Source: Vibrio hibernica
Lineage (GTDB): Bacteria; Pseudomonadota; Gammaproteobacteria; Enterobacterales; Vibrionaceae
DNA: 64,000 bases
Direction of reading: 5' to 3'
NCBI RefSeq assembly: GCF_015223435.1
Contig: NZ_VHKO01000010.1
Span: 1-64,000 of the forward strand
Position numbers and translations under genes: made by a program. This document shows, piece by piece, positions 1 to 8,931 of the stretch. A model generated the notes under the pieces. It worked only from the letters and a program-made list of their open reading frames with translations, searched no databases and was not told where the DNA came from. Within the stretch, counting starts at the first letter, position 1. Each line of letters starts with the position of its first letter.

Positions 1-144
1 GTCCCAATAGCCACCATCCATATCACAAATCTGTTGTCTTGCTGGTGGGTAATCCATGTAACCATGAGTTTGTGCTGTCACGGGTAAAGCGGATAAGCCA
101 ATAAGGCCTAGCAGGGCGCTTATTGTTAAATTGTTAGATTTCAT
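1..144 (-). CDS. Lytic polysaccharide monooxygenase (AA10, chitin-binding type), 5' end only
   Basis: The first 48 codons of a minus-strand gene run off the left edge. They encode a signal peptide (MKSNN, then a hydrophobic stretch, ending near VTAQT) followed by HGYMDYPPARQQICD. A His directly after signal cleavage, followed by GY and an early Arg/Cys, is the hallmark of AA10 LPMOs, whose N-terminal His forms half of the copper histidine brace used to cleave chitin or cellulose oxidatively outside the cell. A GGAG ribosome binding site lies just upstream of the ATG. The second copper His and any carbohydrate-binding modules lie beyond the window, so the substrate cannot be judged. Positions 145-397 upstream hold no gene I can support. 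Confidence 0.7.
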   Translation of the reverse strand, partial: MKSNNLTISALLGLIGLSALPVTAQTHGYMDYPPARQQICDMDGGYWD

Positions 145-397
145 TTTTATCTCCATATAGCATAATCGAGTTAGATTGGTTTGAGCACGATCAGTTTGGA
201 TGGGAATGAAGATAAAGATGAATATAGTTTTATCGGTTTTAAATGGAGTTCGAATTAATTGATTAAATGTTGCACAGTCACTTAATCTTTTGAGAGTCTG
301 GCTGGAAGTTGGAAGACTTTAACAAAAAAATAACATAAAACCATTACTGACATTGTTGTTGAGAGAGCATGTCAGCAATGAGATAAAATTTAGATAC

Positions 398-427
398 AAA
401 AAAGCCTCATCAAATGATGAGGCTTTC
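398..427 (-). terminator. Rho-independent terminator of the tRNA operon
   Basis: A 10-bp perfect stem (AGCCTCATCA / TGATGAGGCT, 403-424) has a run of six A on its left, which reads as a U-tract on the minus strand. It lies eight bases after the tRNA-Asn 3' end, where the tRNA operon transcript should stop. Confidence 0.85.
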
Positions 428-434
428 TCGAAAG

Positions 435-510
435 TGGCTCCCCTTGCAAGACTTGAACTTGCGACATACGGATTAACAGTCCGCCGTTCTACCAACTGAA
501 CTAAAGGGGA
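435..510 (-). tRNA. tRNA-Asn (anticodon GUU)
   Basis: The minus strand folds as a 76-nt tRNA with acceptor stem TCCCCTT pairing AAGGGGA, D arm, TTCAAGT T-loop and an encoded CCA end. The anticodon loop CTGTTAA gives GUU, so asparagine. It is the last tRNA of a four-gene operon transcribed leftwards. Confidence 0.95.
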
Positions 511-564
511 ATTACTCTTTTACAATGGCAATTAAAACTAAATTTTAACGCACCATTCAAAATA

Positions 565-640
565 TGGTGCCTCGAGGCGGAATCGAACCACCGACACGAG
601 GATTTTCAATCCTCTGCTCTACCGACTGAGCTATCGAGGC
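565..640 (-). tRNA. tRNA-Phe (anticodon GAA), copy with altered acceptor stem
   Basis: A 76-nt tRNA with encoded CCA; the anticodon loop TTGAAAA gives GAA. It is identical to the tRNA-Phe at 790-865 except in acceptor pairs 4 and 5: the 5' strand is GCCTCGA and the 3' strand TCGAGGC, so both differing pairs remain Watson-Crick. Third gene of the operon. Confidence 0.95.
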
Positions 641-646
641 AAAAGA

Positions 647-722
<76 letters not shown>

Positions 723-789
723 ACACTATATCTTTTACTTTTTTACTATTGCTGATATTTAAAACTACGACACCAACAATTTTAAACTG

Positions 790-865
790 TGGTGCCCGGA
801 GGCGGAATCGAACCACCGACACGAGGATTTTCAATCCTCTGCTCTACCGACTGAGCTATCCGGGC
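790..865 (-). tRNA. tRNA-Phe (anticodon GAA)
   Basis: A 76-nt tRNA with acceptor GCCCGGA/TCCGGGC as in E. coli tRNA-Phe, anticodon GAA and an encoded CCA. It is the promoter-proximal gene of the operon. tRNA-Phe beside mltC also occurs in E. coli (pheV region), so the context is ancestral. Confidence 0.95.
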
Positions 866-876
866 AACGGAGCGCC

Positions 877-905
877 ATTAAACGGATTTTCGTCTCTATC
901 GTCAA
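877..905 (-). promoter_or_regulatory. Sigma-70 promoter of the tRNA operon with GC-rich discriminator
   Basis: Read on the minus strand: -35 TTGACG (900-905), exactly 17 nt, then -10 TTTAAT (877-882), followed by GGCGCTCC. A G/C-rich discriminator after the -10 is typical of stable-RNA promoters under stringent (ppGpp/DksA) control. The first tRNA starts 11 nt downstream of the -10. Confidence 0.75.
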
Positions 906-981
906 TAGGTTTTTATGAAAAATGTGAAAAAAACACTCGTTTGCTGACTATTTAAGCATTTAAGGTGGTTTTATGTACGTT

Positions 982-2118
982 TTACTTCATTGCGTGGAAG
1001 TCTTTTTTATATCGAGTCACTTTTTCCAAATAATGACGAGCTTCTGCATTTCGATGTTTTTTAGTTAGCGTCCAATAAACTTGGCTTGGTTGATTACGAT
1101 TAATATTATTTATTGCGGTGGTTTTTACGCCACCAAAGGTATTGAAAACACCTCCTGCGCCACCGTTATAAGCTGAAATCATACTGTATTGTAAAGAAAT
1201 GGGATTGTTAATGCCCTTCAAGTAGCGAGTCTTAAGTAGATGAAAATATGCCGTACCAGCATCAATATTATTGACAGGATTATATAAATATTTAGGGCTA
1301 GGTATTCCTGATTTACCTTTTACGATGTTAAAAACATCATGCCCTGCAGTTTTCGGCACAATTTGCATTAGACCGTAGGCGTTAGCCCAACTGACGGCGT
1401 AAGGATTAAAGTTACTTTCTGTTTTTATAATGGCGTAAATTAAATCTTCAGGTATGTCATATCGTTTAGAGGCATTACGCACGATATCTGCATATTGATA
1501 ACTGCGTAGTTTTGAGTGGTTTTTCACCATTGGTATAGTGACATAATAAGAGGTTTTAAAGTCAACCTGTCGTTTTTTCAGTTTGTTTTTGATGAGGTAA
1601 TCTGCAAATTGACTGGCACGCCAAGACCATTCAATAGATTTTCCATTTTGATCGAGGACTTGCCCCGCAAGGAAGGGCTTACCTCCAAGGGCGATTTCTT
1701 TGGATGAGAATAGATCAACATTACCGGGCTTGTCGGGCGTTAATAAAGTCGTGACAATAGCATGGCGAAGATGATCGGTTGGATCCGTTGATGCGATGGT
1801 TTCGATGGTGACGGTACCATTATCAAAATTAATATCCGAACGGTTTAAATAATCGTCAGTATATTTTACATAGATTTTCGCACCCGCCATTTTGATATCA
1901 TTTTTCCCCCAGCGTCTTGCAACATCACCAGAAAATTGAGTCATCAAATTATCTAAGGCATCGGTATCTTTTTGAAACTGACCAGGAAGCGGGGCTAAAT
2001 TTTTAGCATAACGATTTGAGGGTGTATAGTTGACATCGTACACGCCCTCTACAAACTCACGGCTGCAACCTGACAACATCAGGTAGATTAATATGAATAA
2101 CGACTTTTTTATATTCAT
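982..2118 (-). CDS. mltC: Membrane-bound lytic murein transglycosylase C
   Basis: Outer-membrane lipoprotein that cleaves the MurNAc-GlcNAc bond of peptidoglycan to give 1,6-anhydro ends. The 378-residue product starts with a lipoprotein signal whose lipobox LSGC places the acylated Cys at 18. An MltC-specific N-terminal domain follows, then the SLT domain from about 205. The catalytic Glu is E234 in IKTESNF, followed by the AYGLMQIVP motif and the YNGG motif. Length is close to the E. coli protein. The gene is downstream of mutY and yggX on the same strand, with about 100 nt separating it from yggX, so it may be cotranscribed. The call is secure. Confidence 0.95.
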   Translation of the reverse strand: MNIKKSLFILIYLMLSGCSREFVEGVYDVNYTPSNRYAKNLAPLPGQFQKDTDALDNLMTQFSGDVARRWGKNDIKMAGAKIYVKYTDDYLNRSDINFDNGTVTIETIASTDPTDHLRHAIVTTLLTPDKPGNVDLFSSKEIALGGKPFLAGQVLDQNGKSIEWSWRASQFADYLIKNKLKKRQVDFKTSYYVTIPMVKNHSKLRSYQYADIVRNASKRYDIPEDLIYAIIKTESNFNPYAVSWANAYGLMQIVPKTAGHDVFNIVKGKSGIPSPKYLYNPVNNIDAGTAYFHLLKTRYLKGINNPISLQYSMISAYNGGAGGVFNTFGGVKTTAINNINRNQPSQVYWTLTKKHRNAEARHYLEKVTRYKKDFHAMK

Positions 2119-2216
2119 TGCTTTTAATTTAATGGTGAGTTGTAGGAATGTGATGTCGAATGAAAAAGAGGCAAAATACTTGCCTCATCATTTCTTATAG
2201 CCCAATACTTTTTCAG

Positions 2217-2489
2217 TTATTCGCTCGGTGGCGTGTAGCCTTCGATGATGACATCTTTACCTTCGAATAAAAAATTAACCATTTCTGTTTCTAGTAATTT
2301 ACGATGTTCAACATCCATCATATTGAGTTTTTTTTCGTTAATTAGCATAGTTTGTTTATGTTGCCATTGGCCCCATGCTTCTTTACTGATGTTATCAAAA
2401 ATACGTTTGCCCAGATCGCCAGGGTACAATTGAAAATCTAGACCATCAGCGTCTTTTTTTAAGAAAGTACAAAATACGGTACGGCTCAT
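2217..2489 (-). CDS. yggX: Fe(2+)-trafficking / oxidative damage protection protein YggX
   Basis: A 90-residue cytosolic protein that protects Fe-S clusters and probably carries iron. The start MSRTVFC with the conserved Cys7 and the motif [10 protein letters not shown] are diagnostic of the YggX family. Its ATG overlaps the mutY stop by four bases (ATGA), so the two are translationally coupled. The pairing makes sense because MutY is an Fe-S enzyme. Full length. Confidence 0.95.
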   Translation of the reverse strand: MSRTVFCTFLKKDADGLDFQLYPGDLGKRIFDNISKEAWGQWQHKQTMLINEKKLNMMDVEHRKLLETEMVNFLFEGKDVIIEGYTPPSE

Positions 2490-3607
2490 AGTGAGTCCTC
2501 TTTAGATAAATAATGGTTATGCTCGTTGGTTAATATTTCGGCCTTACATTCAAACGAAAGAAGATGCAGTAACTGCTTCACTGGTGCAGCTAAGCCGATC
2601 TCTTGGGTGGGAGCATCATTTTGTTGGGACAAGTTATACCAAAGACCTTGCTTATCTTCCATCACCAAACTCGGTTCTCGGGTTAAATTCACCAATATAG
2701 GCGTTATATCCAAGTGATAATGGCTAAAAGTATGACGAAATGCCGTTAATACTTGTTTGTCCTTTATCATCGAGTCGGTTATAGCGCGATGATCTAACTG
2801 ATGTTCAATCGCGTCTGTTTCGTGTTGAGGGAAACAATATAAACCACCCCATATTCCAGATTGTGGTCGCTGTTCTAACCAGACACTGCCTTGATAATGC
2901 AGCATGATAAACCAAGTTTCTTTGACTGGTTTTTCTTTCTTTGGTTTTTTACCCGGAAAATCCAGTTGTCGGTTTTGTTTTTTCGCTAAGCATAAATGCT
3001 CGATGGGGCATAAGTCACATTTGGGTTTAGAGCGAGTACATACTATCGCGCCCATATCCATCATTGCTTGATTGTACTTATCTACGTCTAATTTAGGTGT
3101 GTTCTGCTCCGCTATTTCCCATAATTGATTTTCAACGATTTTCTGCCCAGGCCAACCTTCAATAGCAAAGCAGCGCGCTAATGTGCGTTTTACGTTGCCA
3201 TCTAAAATGGCATGAGGTTGTTTATAGACAGAAGATAAAATCGCAGCGGCGGTTGAACGTCCGATCCCCGGAAGCGCATTCATTTGTTCAATATTGAGAG
3301 GGAACTCGCCTTGGTGTTGTTGAACGACTATTTGAGCCGCTTTATGGAGATTACGAGCTCGAGCATAATAACCAAGGCCAGTCCAAAGATGTAGAACCTC
3401 ATCTTGATGAGCATGTGCAAGATCTTTAACCGTTGGAAAACGCTCGAGAAAGCGAGAAAAATAAGGAATAACCGTCGTGACTTGAGTTTGCTGAAGCATG
3501 ATTTCAGATAACCATACTTTATAAGCCGTTTTGTCTATTTGCCAAGGGAGTGTTTTGCGACCATAGTTTTCATACCATTGCAGAATGGCTTGAGAGAATG
3601 TACTCAC
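2486..3607 (-). CDS. mutY: A/G-specific adenine DNA glycosylase
   Basis: Removes adenine mispaired with 8-oxoguanine in base excision repair. The 373-residue protein has the catalytic Glu E35 ([11 protein letters not shown]), the helix-hairpin-helix LPGIGRSTA (112-120) with catalytic Asp D136, and the 4Fe-4S ligands C190, C197, C200 and C206 in the C-X6-C-X2-C-X5-C pattern. The C-terminal NUDIX-like domain (about 230-350) recognises 8-oxoG. It heads the mutY-yggX(-mltC) operon, divergent from trmB. Slightly longer than the E. coli enzyme at the C-terminus. Confidence 0.96.
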   Translation of the reverse strand: MSTFSQAILQWYENYGRKTLPWQIDKTAYKVWLSEIMLQQTQVTTVIPYFSRFLERFPTVKDLAHAHQDEVLHLWTGLGYYARARNLHKAAQIVVQQHQGEFPLNIEQMNALPGIGRSTAAAILSSVYKQPHAILDGNVKRTLARCFAIEGWPGQKIVENQLWEIAEQNTPKLDVDKYNQAMMDMGAIVCTRSKPKCDLCPIEHLCLAKKQNRQLDFPGKKPKKEKPVKETWFIMLHYQGSVWLEQRPQSGIWGGLYCFPQHETDAIEHQLDHRAITDSMIKDKQVLTAFRHTFSHYHLDITPILVNLTREPSLVMEDKQGLWYNLSQQNDAPTQEIGLAAPVKQLLHLLSFECKAEILTNEHNHYLSKEDSL

Positions 3608-3681
3608 GATAATATCTTTTGTTATTTTAATTAGTGTGAGATTGCACCATACACGGGTGCCTATGTAAACAGCCTATCCCT

Positions 3682-3752
3682 TTCATACTTGAAGATGCTG
3701 TTGATTGATCTCCTTACTCATCGCCTCACTGTTCTATAACTTCAATTATTTA
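3682..3752. repeat. Short degenerate ERIC-like element (ends only)
   Basis: This stretch begins CATACTTGAAGATGC and ends TAACTTCAATTATT, the same termini as the fuller copy at 3850-3970, but it lacks the central CCCC...GGGG palindrome. It looks like an internally deleted relative. It lies between mutY and trmB. Confidence 0.5.
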
Positions 3753-3849
3753 GCCGATAAGTTTGATGTTAATGTAAATAAATTCACCAATTATGCAGAG
3801 AAAAGCTTGCACCTTGGGCGTATCTTGGGATAATTCCCATTTTGATTCT

Positions 3850-3970
3850 TCATACTTGAAGCTGCAACTTTGTCGACCGGACTCACTGACCCCAATCACA
3901 TAGAAGATCTATGCTCATGGGGCTTCGTTCGCTTGTCGCCTCGCGGTAACTTCAATTATTTTGAATATAA
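3850..3970. repeat. ERIC-like intergenic repeat
   Basis: About 120 bp with terminal ACTTGAAG...CTTCAATTATT inverted repeats and a central palindrome: ACCCCAATCACATAGA and TCTATGCTCATGGGG around a 3-nt loop. The core resembles the enterobacterial/Vibrio ERIC (IRU) consensus, which has CTCACCCCAGTCAC and CCTGGGGATTCAC arms. The element lies about 40 bp before the trmB start, so it is probably transcribed as part of the trmB leader. It also keeps an open frame into trmB. Confidence 0.7.
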
Positions 3971-4010
3971 TTTATATTTTCCTTTTTTATTTAAACCCTC
4001 AGGCGAAATA

Positions 4011-4730
4011 ATGACAGAAGTAACCAAACCCCAATTAACTGAAGATGGCAAAATTGTAAGACGCATTCGCAGTTTTGTTCGCCGTGAAGGGCGCTTAACT
4101 AAGGGGCAAGAAAATGCGATTCATGATTGTTGGCCAACGATGGGGATCAATTTTATTGAACAACGCCTTGATTGGAGTGAAGTGTTTGGTAACAACAATC
4201 CTATCGTGTTGGAAATTGGTTTTGGCATGGGGGCTTCTTTAGTTGAAATGGCAAAAAATGCGCCAGAGAAAAACTTTTTAGGCATTGAAGTGCATAGCCC
4301 AGGTGTTGGTGCATGTTTAGCGTCAGCGCAAGAAGCTGGAGTGAGCAATTTGCGTGTTATGTGCCATGATGCGGTTGAAGTTTTCGAGCATATGATCCCA
4401 GATAATAGCTTGATCACTTTGCAGTTATATTTTCCGGACCCTTGGCATAAAAAGCGTCATCACAAACGCCGTATTGTTCAATTGGATTTTGCTGAGATGA
4501 TCCGTAATAAGTTGATCTTGAATGAAGGTATTTTCCATATGGCAACAGATTGGGAAAACTACGCGGAGCATATGGTTGAAGTGATGAATCAGGCGCCAGG
4601 GTTTGAAAATATTGCAACCGATGGCGACTTTATTCCTCGTCCTGATGAACGTCCATTAACTAAATTTGAAGCTCGTGGTCATCGTCTGGGTCATGGTGTG
4701 TGGGATATAAAATACCGCCGCACAGTATAA
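4011..4730 (+). CDS. trmB: tRNA (guanine-N7-)-methyltransferase
   Basis: Methylates G46 in the variable loop of tRNAs with S-adenosylmethionine. The start at 4011 (MTEVTKPQ) gives 239 residues, the length of the E. coli enzyme. An open frame continues upstream to 3870, but that part reads through the ERIC-like repeat and is not protein-like. The SAM-binding motif is [12 protein letters not shown], followed by the TrmB signature [15 protein letters not shown]; it ends with GHGVWD. It is divergent from mutY and followed by a terminator. The yggL gene that follows trmB in E. coli is absent. Confidence 0.95.
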   Translation: MTEVTKPQLTEDGKIVRRIRSFVRREGRLTKGQENAIHDCWPTMGINFIEQRLDWSEVFGNNNPIVLEIGFGMGASLVEMAKNAPEKNFLGIEVHSPGVGACLASAQEAGVSNLRVMCHDAVEVFEHMIPDNSLITLQLYFPDPWHKKRHHKRRIVQLDFAEMIRNKLILNEGIFHMATDWENYAEHMVEVMNQAPGFENIATDGDFIPRPDERPLTKFEARGHRLGHGVWDIKYRRTV

Positions 4731-4778
4731 GTTTTATTCTGAACGTCATTGCTAAATTTTATACATCAAGACTAAAGT

Positions 4779-4802
4779 CAGCCAATTGTGCTGGCTTTTT
4801 TA
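4779..4802 (+). terminator. Rho-independent terminator after trmB
   Basis: Stem AGCCA / TGGCT (4780-4784 with 4792-4796) followed directly by a T-run, about 50 nt after the trmB stop. Confidence 0.7.
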
Positions 4803-4844
4803 TTCTCAGTTTTTGATGGTTTCGTCTGAATGACAGGAGTTTAT

Positions 4845-5768
4845 ATGCCATATGCAACGCAAGAGTTATTATCCCATATCCTCTATCAAGTTCGACCTTT
4901 AATTGGCAAAGGAAAAGTGGCCGATTACATTCCTGCATTAGCTCGGATCCCGAATGATAAATTAGGTATAGCGATTTATACCAATGATGGAGACGTAATT
5001 AAAGCAGGTGATGCGGATGAAGCTTTCTCTATTCAATCTATCTCAAAAGCATTAAGCCTAACGTTAGCGATGCAACTGTATCAATCCGAAGAAATATGGT
5101 CACGAGTGGGTAAAGAACCTTCAGGGCAAGCGTTTAACTCAATGATCCAGCTGGAAGTTGAACTGGGTATACCTCGAAATCCATTTATTAATGCCGGTGC
5201 GATTGTAGTGGCGGATATGCTGCAAAGTCGTTTAGCTGCGCCTCGCCAGCGATTATTAGACTTCACTCGTAAGCTATCAGGTGATACACATATTGTGTAT
5301 GACAAAGTGGTCGCCGCTTCAGAAATGCTACACAGTGATCGTAATGCGGCCATTGCTTATTTGATGCGTTCATTTGGTAATTTTGATAATGAAGTGATCC
5401 CCGTTTTAAATAATTATTTCCACGCTTGCGCACTTAAAATGAGTTGTGTCGATTTAGCTAAAACCTTTAGTTATTTAGCTAATAAGGGACAGTCAGTCCA
5501 CACCGGAAAGCAAATTATTCAACCTAATCAAACAAAACGTTTGAATGCTTTATTAGCTACATGTGGTCTATATGATGGCGCTGGAGATTTTGCGTTTAGA
5601 GTGGGTATGCCGGGAAAATCGGGCGTAGGTGGTGGTATTGTTGCCATCATTCCAGGAGAGATGAGTATTGCTGTTTGGTCGCCAGAGTTGGACAAATCTG
5701 GTAATTCACTGGCAGGAACCGCAGCATTAGAAATGCTCTCGACTGAATTAGGCCGCTCTATTTTTTAA
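4845..5768 (+). CDS. glsA: Glutaminase (serine-dependent, beta-lactamase fold)
   Basis: Hydrolyses L-glutamine to glutamate and ammonia. The ATG at 4845 is preferred over the in-frame one at 4830 because AGGAG lies at 4835-4839, correctly spaced for 4845. This gives 307 residues, as in E. coli GlsB. The catalytic S-x-x-K motif is S65-I-S-K68 in [10 protein letters not shown]. The family motifs NPFINAGAI, the YL.N.G stretch and the C-terminal GKSGVGGGI are all present. Monocistronic between two terminator-like hairpins. The neighbouring order trmB-glsA is as in enterics. Confidence 0.95.
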   Translation: MPYATQELLSHILYQVRPLIGKGKVADYIPALARIPNDKLGIAIYTNDGDVIKAGDADEAFSIQSISKALSLTLAMQLYQSEEIWSRVGKEPSGQAFNSMIQLEVELGIPRNPFINAGAIVVADMLQSRLAAPRQRLLDFTRKLSGDTHIVYDKVVAASEMLHSDRNAAIAYLMRSFGNFDNEVIPVLNNYFHACALKMSCVDLAKTFSYLANKGQSVHTGKQIIQPNQTKRLNALLATCGLYDGAGDFAFRVGMPGKSGVGGGIVAIIPGEMSIAVWSPELDKSGNSLAGTAALEMLSTELGRSIF

Positions 5769-5821
5769 AGAGCTCGCTTCAATGCCTTATAATGATTAAA
5801 AAACTTCATATAAACGTAAAT

Positions 5822-5860
5822 GCTCTACCTTAGGCTAATAGTCATTCGGTAGAGCTTTAT
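5822..5860. terminator. Possible terminator after glsA
   Basis: An 8-bp inverted repeat GCTCTACC / GGTAGAGC (5822-5829 with 5849-5856) followed by TTTATT. The loop is long (19 nt) and the T-tract weak. It overlaps the tail of the opposite-strand pseudogene and could serve both strands. Confidence 0.4.
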
Positions 5861-6110
5861 TGAGCGCCATTAATTTTCCTTTCTCTATCATGATGTACTC
5901 ACCTTTTTTCAAATCAGACAATATCCGAAAAATCTGCGCACGAGATAAATTAGTTCTTTGTAGAATAAACCCCGCAATACCTTCTGTTTGGTGTGAGTGA
6001 ACTTGAGACCGATAAATATACCTTCACCAAGTTTTATTAATTCTTGTAGTGCTCAGTAATGTTGAGTGATTGATAATAATTATGTAACTCGGAAACGTCA
6101 CTTGATTGCC
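5835..6110 (-). pseudogene. Remnant of a Crp/Fnr-type transcription regulator (HTH end)
   Basis: On the minus strand, 62 open codons ending at 5835 read HQTEGIAGFILQRTNLSRAQ, continue with IFRILSDLKKGEYI and end in NKALPNDY. This is the winged helix-turn-helix of a Crp/Fnr-like regulator (recognition helix SRAQIFRILSDL). There is no usable start. A TGA precedes the segment, and upstream codons (for example SELHNYYQSLNITEHY) continue in another frame before double stops. The cyclic-nucleotide-type sensor domain is missing. I infer a decayed gene with frameshifts and a 5' deletion. Family identity rests on the HTH alone. Confidence 0.5.
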
Positions 6111-6260
6111 TCGCTGAGAATAACCTAATGTTTACAATATAATTTTATTTAACTGAAAAACCACAAGAGTCTCATATGAGACTGGCGAAGCATTCGCCAT
6201 TGTCTACAATTGTTATCAGCTATTAGTTGTTTGAAATTATATCAACATTAAGAGGTTTCA

Positions 6261-8240
6261 ATGAAAATAAAACCGATCATAGGGCATCTGATTCTTGCTG
6301 GTATGATAACGACATATTCGTTATCTGCATTTTCCCAGCAATTGGCACCTAAAGAGGCAACAGAAGCTACAAAAAAAGCGAATGATGCGCTTTATTCTAA
6401 ATTACCATTCTCAGATAAAACTGACTTTCAAAATGCTCATAAAGGTTTTATTGCCGCATTACCAGCAGGCATGATCAAAGGCAAAGAAGGCAATATTATT
6501 TGGGATACTGCTAAATATTCATTTATTAAAGAAGATCAAAAAGCACCAGCAACGGTGAATCCGAGTTTATGGCGTCAGTCACAGCTCATTAATATTAGTG
6601 GTTTATTCGAAGTGACGGATGGGGTTTACCAGATCCGTAACCTTGATTTATCTAATATGACTATTATAGAGGGTAAAAAAGGGATTACGGTTATTGATCC
6701 GTTAGTGTCTGCTGAAACGGCGAAAGTCGGACTTGATTTATACTATAAAAATCGAGGCAAAAAGCCCGTTGTTGCTGTGATCTTCACACATAGCCATGTT
6801 GACCATTACGGTGGTGTTCGTGGTGTAACTAGTGAAGAAGATGTGAAATCAGGCAAAGTGAAAATATATGCCCCTGATGGTTTTATGAAAGAAGCGGTAT
6901 CAGAAAATATCATGGCAGGTAATGCAATGAGTCGCCGTGCAAGTTACATGTACGGAAACTTATTGGCACCGAGTGCGAAAGGTCAAGTAGGCGCTGGACT
7001 TGGAACGACAACGTCAGCAGGTACAGTGACTTTGATTCCGCCAACCGATTATATTACTCACACAGGCCAAGAAGAAGTCATTGATGGTTTAACCTATGAC
7101 TTCATGATGGCACCAGGTTCAGAAGCGCCATCTGAAATGCTGTGGTATGTGAAAGAGAAGAAAATGATCGAAGCGGCAGAAGATATTACTCATACTCTGC
7201 ACAATACCTATTCTTTACGTGGCGCGAAAATTCGTGATCCACTGGCTTGGTCTAAATACATCAATGCTGCGATTGATCGTTGGGGCGCAGATGCCCAAAT
7301 TATTATTGCTCAACACCATTGGCCAACTTGGGGCAATGCAAATATTCTTGACCTAATGAAAAGTCAGCGCGATATGTACCGTTATATCAACGATCAGACA
7401 TTGCGTATGGCCAATAAAGGATTAACGCGTGATGAAATCGCGGCTAATTTCGAGCTACCGCCAACATTAGAAAAAACATGGGCAAGCCGCGGATACTACG
7501 GTTCAGTTAGCCATGATGTGAAAGCAACTTACGTGTTTTATTTAGGTTGGTTTGACGGTAACCCTGCAACATTAGATGAATTACCACCAGAAGAAGCGGC
7601 GAAGAAATTTGTCGAATACATGGGCGGTGCAGATAAGATCTTGGCGAAAGCGAAACAAGATTATGCCAAAGGTAATTATCGTTGGGTTGCTCAAGTTGTG
7701 AGTAAAGTTGTTTTTGCTGATCCGAAAAACAAAGCAGCTCGTAGTTTAGAAGCGGATGCTTTAGAACAACTTGGCTACCAAGCAGAATCTGGTCCTTGGC
7801 GTAACTTCTATTTGAGTGGTGCACAAGAATTGCGTAATGGTGTGAAAGTATTACCAACACCAAATACAGCAAGTGCTGATACCGTTCGTGCAATGGATCC
7901 GGATATGTTCTTTGATTATCTTGGTGTTCATATTAATGGTATGAAAGCAGCAGATGCGAAAATATCGTTAAACTTTGATTTTGGTGACCAAGGTGGCCTG
8001 TATAAAGTGGAGCTAGAAAATGGTGCTTTAAGCCATACTGCAAAAGCTCAAGCAAAAAATGCTGATGCAACTATTAAACTGTCACGTGATACATTGAATC
8101 GCATTATCTTGAAGCAAGAAACACTTGAAGATGCGAAGAAAAATGGCGATGTGAAGATTGATGGTAACGCTGCGAAACTAGATGAACTATTAAGTTACTT
8201 AGATAAGTTTGATTTCTGGTTTAATATCGTAACGCCTTAA
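6261..8240 (+). CDS. Linear primary-alkylsulfatase, SdsA1/YjcS type
   Basis: Predicted exported enzyme that hydrolyses primary alkyl sulfates such as SDS to alcohol and sulfate. A signal peptide of about 25 residues (ending SAFS) is followed by a metallo-beta-lactamase domain with the zinc motif THSHVDHYGG (H177, H179, D181, H182) and later Glu/His ligands around AAEDITHT and IIAQHHWPTWG. An alpha-helical dimerisation region follows, and then an SCP2-like C-terminal domain from about 535 that binds the aliphatic chain. The 659-residue length fits type III sulfatases. AAGAGG precedes the start. It stands alone, with its own terminator, next to a decayed regulator, so it is probably accessory. 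Confidence 0.9.
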   Translation: MKIKPIIGHLILAGMITTYSLSAFSQQLAPKEATEATKKANDALYSKLPFSDKTDFQNAHKGFIAALPAGMIKGKEGNIIWDTAKYSFIKEDQKAPATVNPSLWRQSQLINISGLFEVTDGVYQIRNLDLSNMTIIEGKKGITVIDPLVSAETAKVGLDLYYKNRGKKPVVAVIFTHSHVDHYGGVRGVTSEEDVKSGKVKIYAPDGFMKEAVSENIMAGNAMSRRASYMYGNLLAPSAKGQVGAGLGTTTSAGTVTLIPPTDYITHTGQEEVIDGLTYDFMMAPGSEAPSEMLWYVKEKKMIEAAEDITHTLHNTYSLRGAKIRDPLAWSKYINAAIDRWGADAQIIIAQHHWPTWGNANILDLMKSQRDMYRYINDQTLRMANKGLTRDEIAANFELPPTLEKTWASRGYYGSVSHDVKATYVFYLGWFDGNPATLDELPPEEAAKKFVEYMGGADKILAKAKQDYAKGNYRWVAQVVSKVVFADPKNKAARSLEADALEQLGYQAESGPWRNFYLSGAQELRNGVKVLPTPNTASADTVRAMDPDMFFDYLGVHINGMKAADAKISLNFDFGDQGGLYKVELENGALSHTAKAQAKNADATIKLSRDTLNRIILKQETLEDAKKNGDVKIDGNAAKLDELLSYLDKFDFWFNIVTP

Positions 8241-8278
8241 TGTTTGGTTATTAATCATTCATTAAATGGCAATTGAAT

Positions 8279-8315
8279 GCCCAAGCACTTTTTCTGGTGC
8301 TTGGGCATTTTTATT
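8279..8315 (+). terminator. Rho-independent terminator after the alkylsulfatase gene
   Basis: A perfect 10-bp stem GCCCAAGCAC / GTGCTTGGGC (8279-8288 with 8297-8306) with an 8-nt loop, followed by ATTTTTA. Confidence 0.9.
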
Positions 8316-8415
8316 TATTTTGATAGCAGGTATTCTTAATTATCCTTATTAGATGTATTGATATTTAGCCCATTCGACCTCATTATATATGTGTATTTAT
8401 TTTTAAGAGATCCAT

Positions 8416-8931
8416 GTGTTCTATCTTCGATTTTTCTTACTCTGCTTTTGTTTTATTGGCGCTGCGCACGCTAAGGCAGATCATACCTCTGATTTAAGGT
8501 TAACTCCTTCATTGGTGAGTTCCACATCAGTCGTAAATCACATCATACCGAAGAATGATCCTGAATTATCAACGCTATCCGTATCGAATAAATGCACATC
8601 GAACAATGCATCAAATAGTGCATCGAAATATACCAGTCCAACACCAAACCTGACGTCATCAATTGATTTAAGCCATGATATTTACATCAATGGTTTTACA
8701 CTAAGGTTTGCTCATACCAATGTAAGTGATGATGAACTGACACCTGAATATGTGACAATATTTGAGTTCCCGATCCTGCCTCACCTCGAAATAACTCAAT
8801 ATTTTACCGAAACCTTTACCCCTCAGCTCAATTGGATGATGCGAACCAACACCCAAGCATCACGGCTTTCTGCATGGAAAGACAGCAATTTACAATATAT
8901 TCCTCAACAATATCCCACTTCATTTGCCTAA
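8416..8931 (+). CDS. vemP: VemP-like secretion-monitoring arrest peptide, divergent
   Basis: A 171-residue exported protein with a clear signal peptide (MFYLRFF, hydrophobic core, AHA cleavage site near residue 19), a Ser/Thr/Asn-rich middle and a C-terminal segment SRLSAWKDSNLQYI (149-162). In Vibrio alginolyticus the gene just upstream of secD2-secF2 is vemP. Its nascent product stalls the ribosome when SecDF activity is low and thereby unmasks secD2 translation. Its arrest segment, as I remember it, follows the pattern R-I-S-G-W-K-E-T-N-x-x-Y-V. Position, size, signal peptide and this pattern (here R-L-S-A-W-K-D-S-N-x-x-Y-I) all agree. The rest is not recognisable. The GTG start is required by the frame; an ATG overlaps it in another frame. 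Assignment is an inference from synteny plus a short motif. Confidence 0.75.
   Translation: MFYLRFFLLCFCFIGAAHAKADHTSDLRLTPSLVSSTSVVNHIIPKNDPELSTLSVSNKCTSNNASNSASKYTSPTPNLTSSIDLSHDIYINGFTLRFAHTNVSDDELTPEYVTIFEFPILPHLEITQYFTETFTPQLNWMMRTNTQASRLSAWKDSNLQYIPQQYPTSFA

Noticed and set aside
749..955. A 68-codon plus-strand frame across the tRNA-Phe
   Set aside because: Its sequence (RRRNRTTDTRIFNPLLYRLSYPGNG) is the antisense translation of a tRNA, a common false gene call.
3870..4010. N-terminal extension of trmB
   Set aside because: The 47 codons are translated ERIC-like repeat; the family length and an AGGCG site support the start at 4011.
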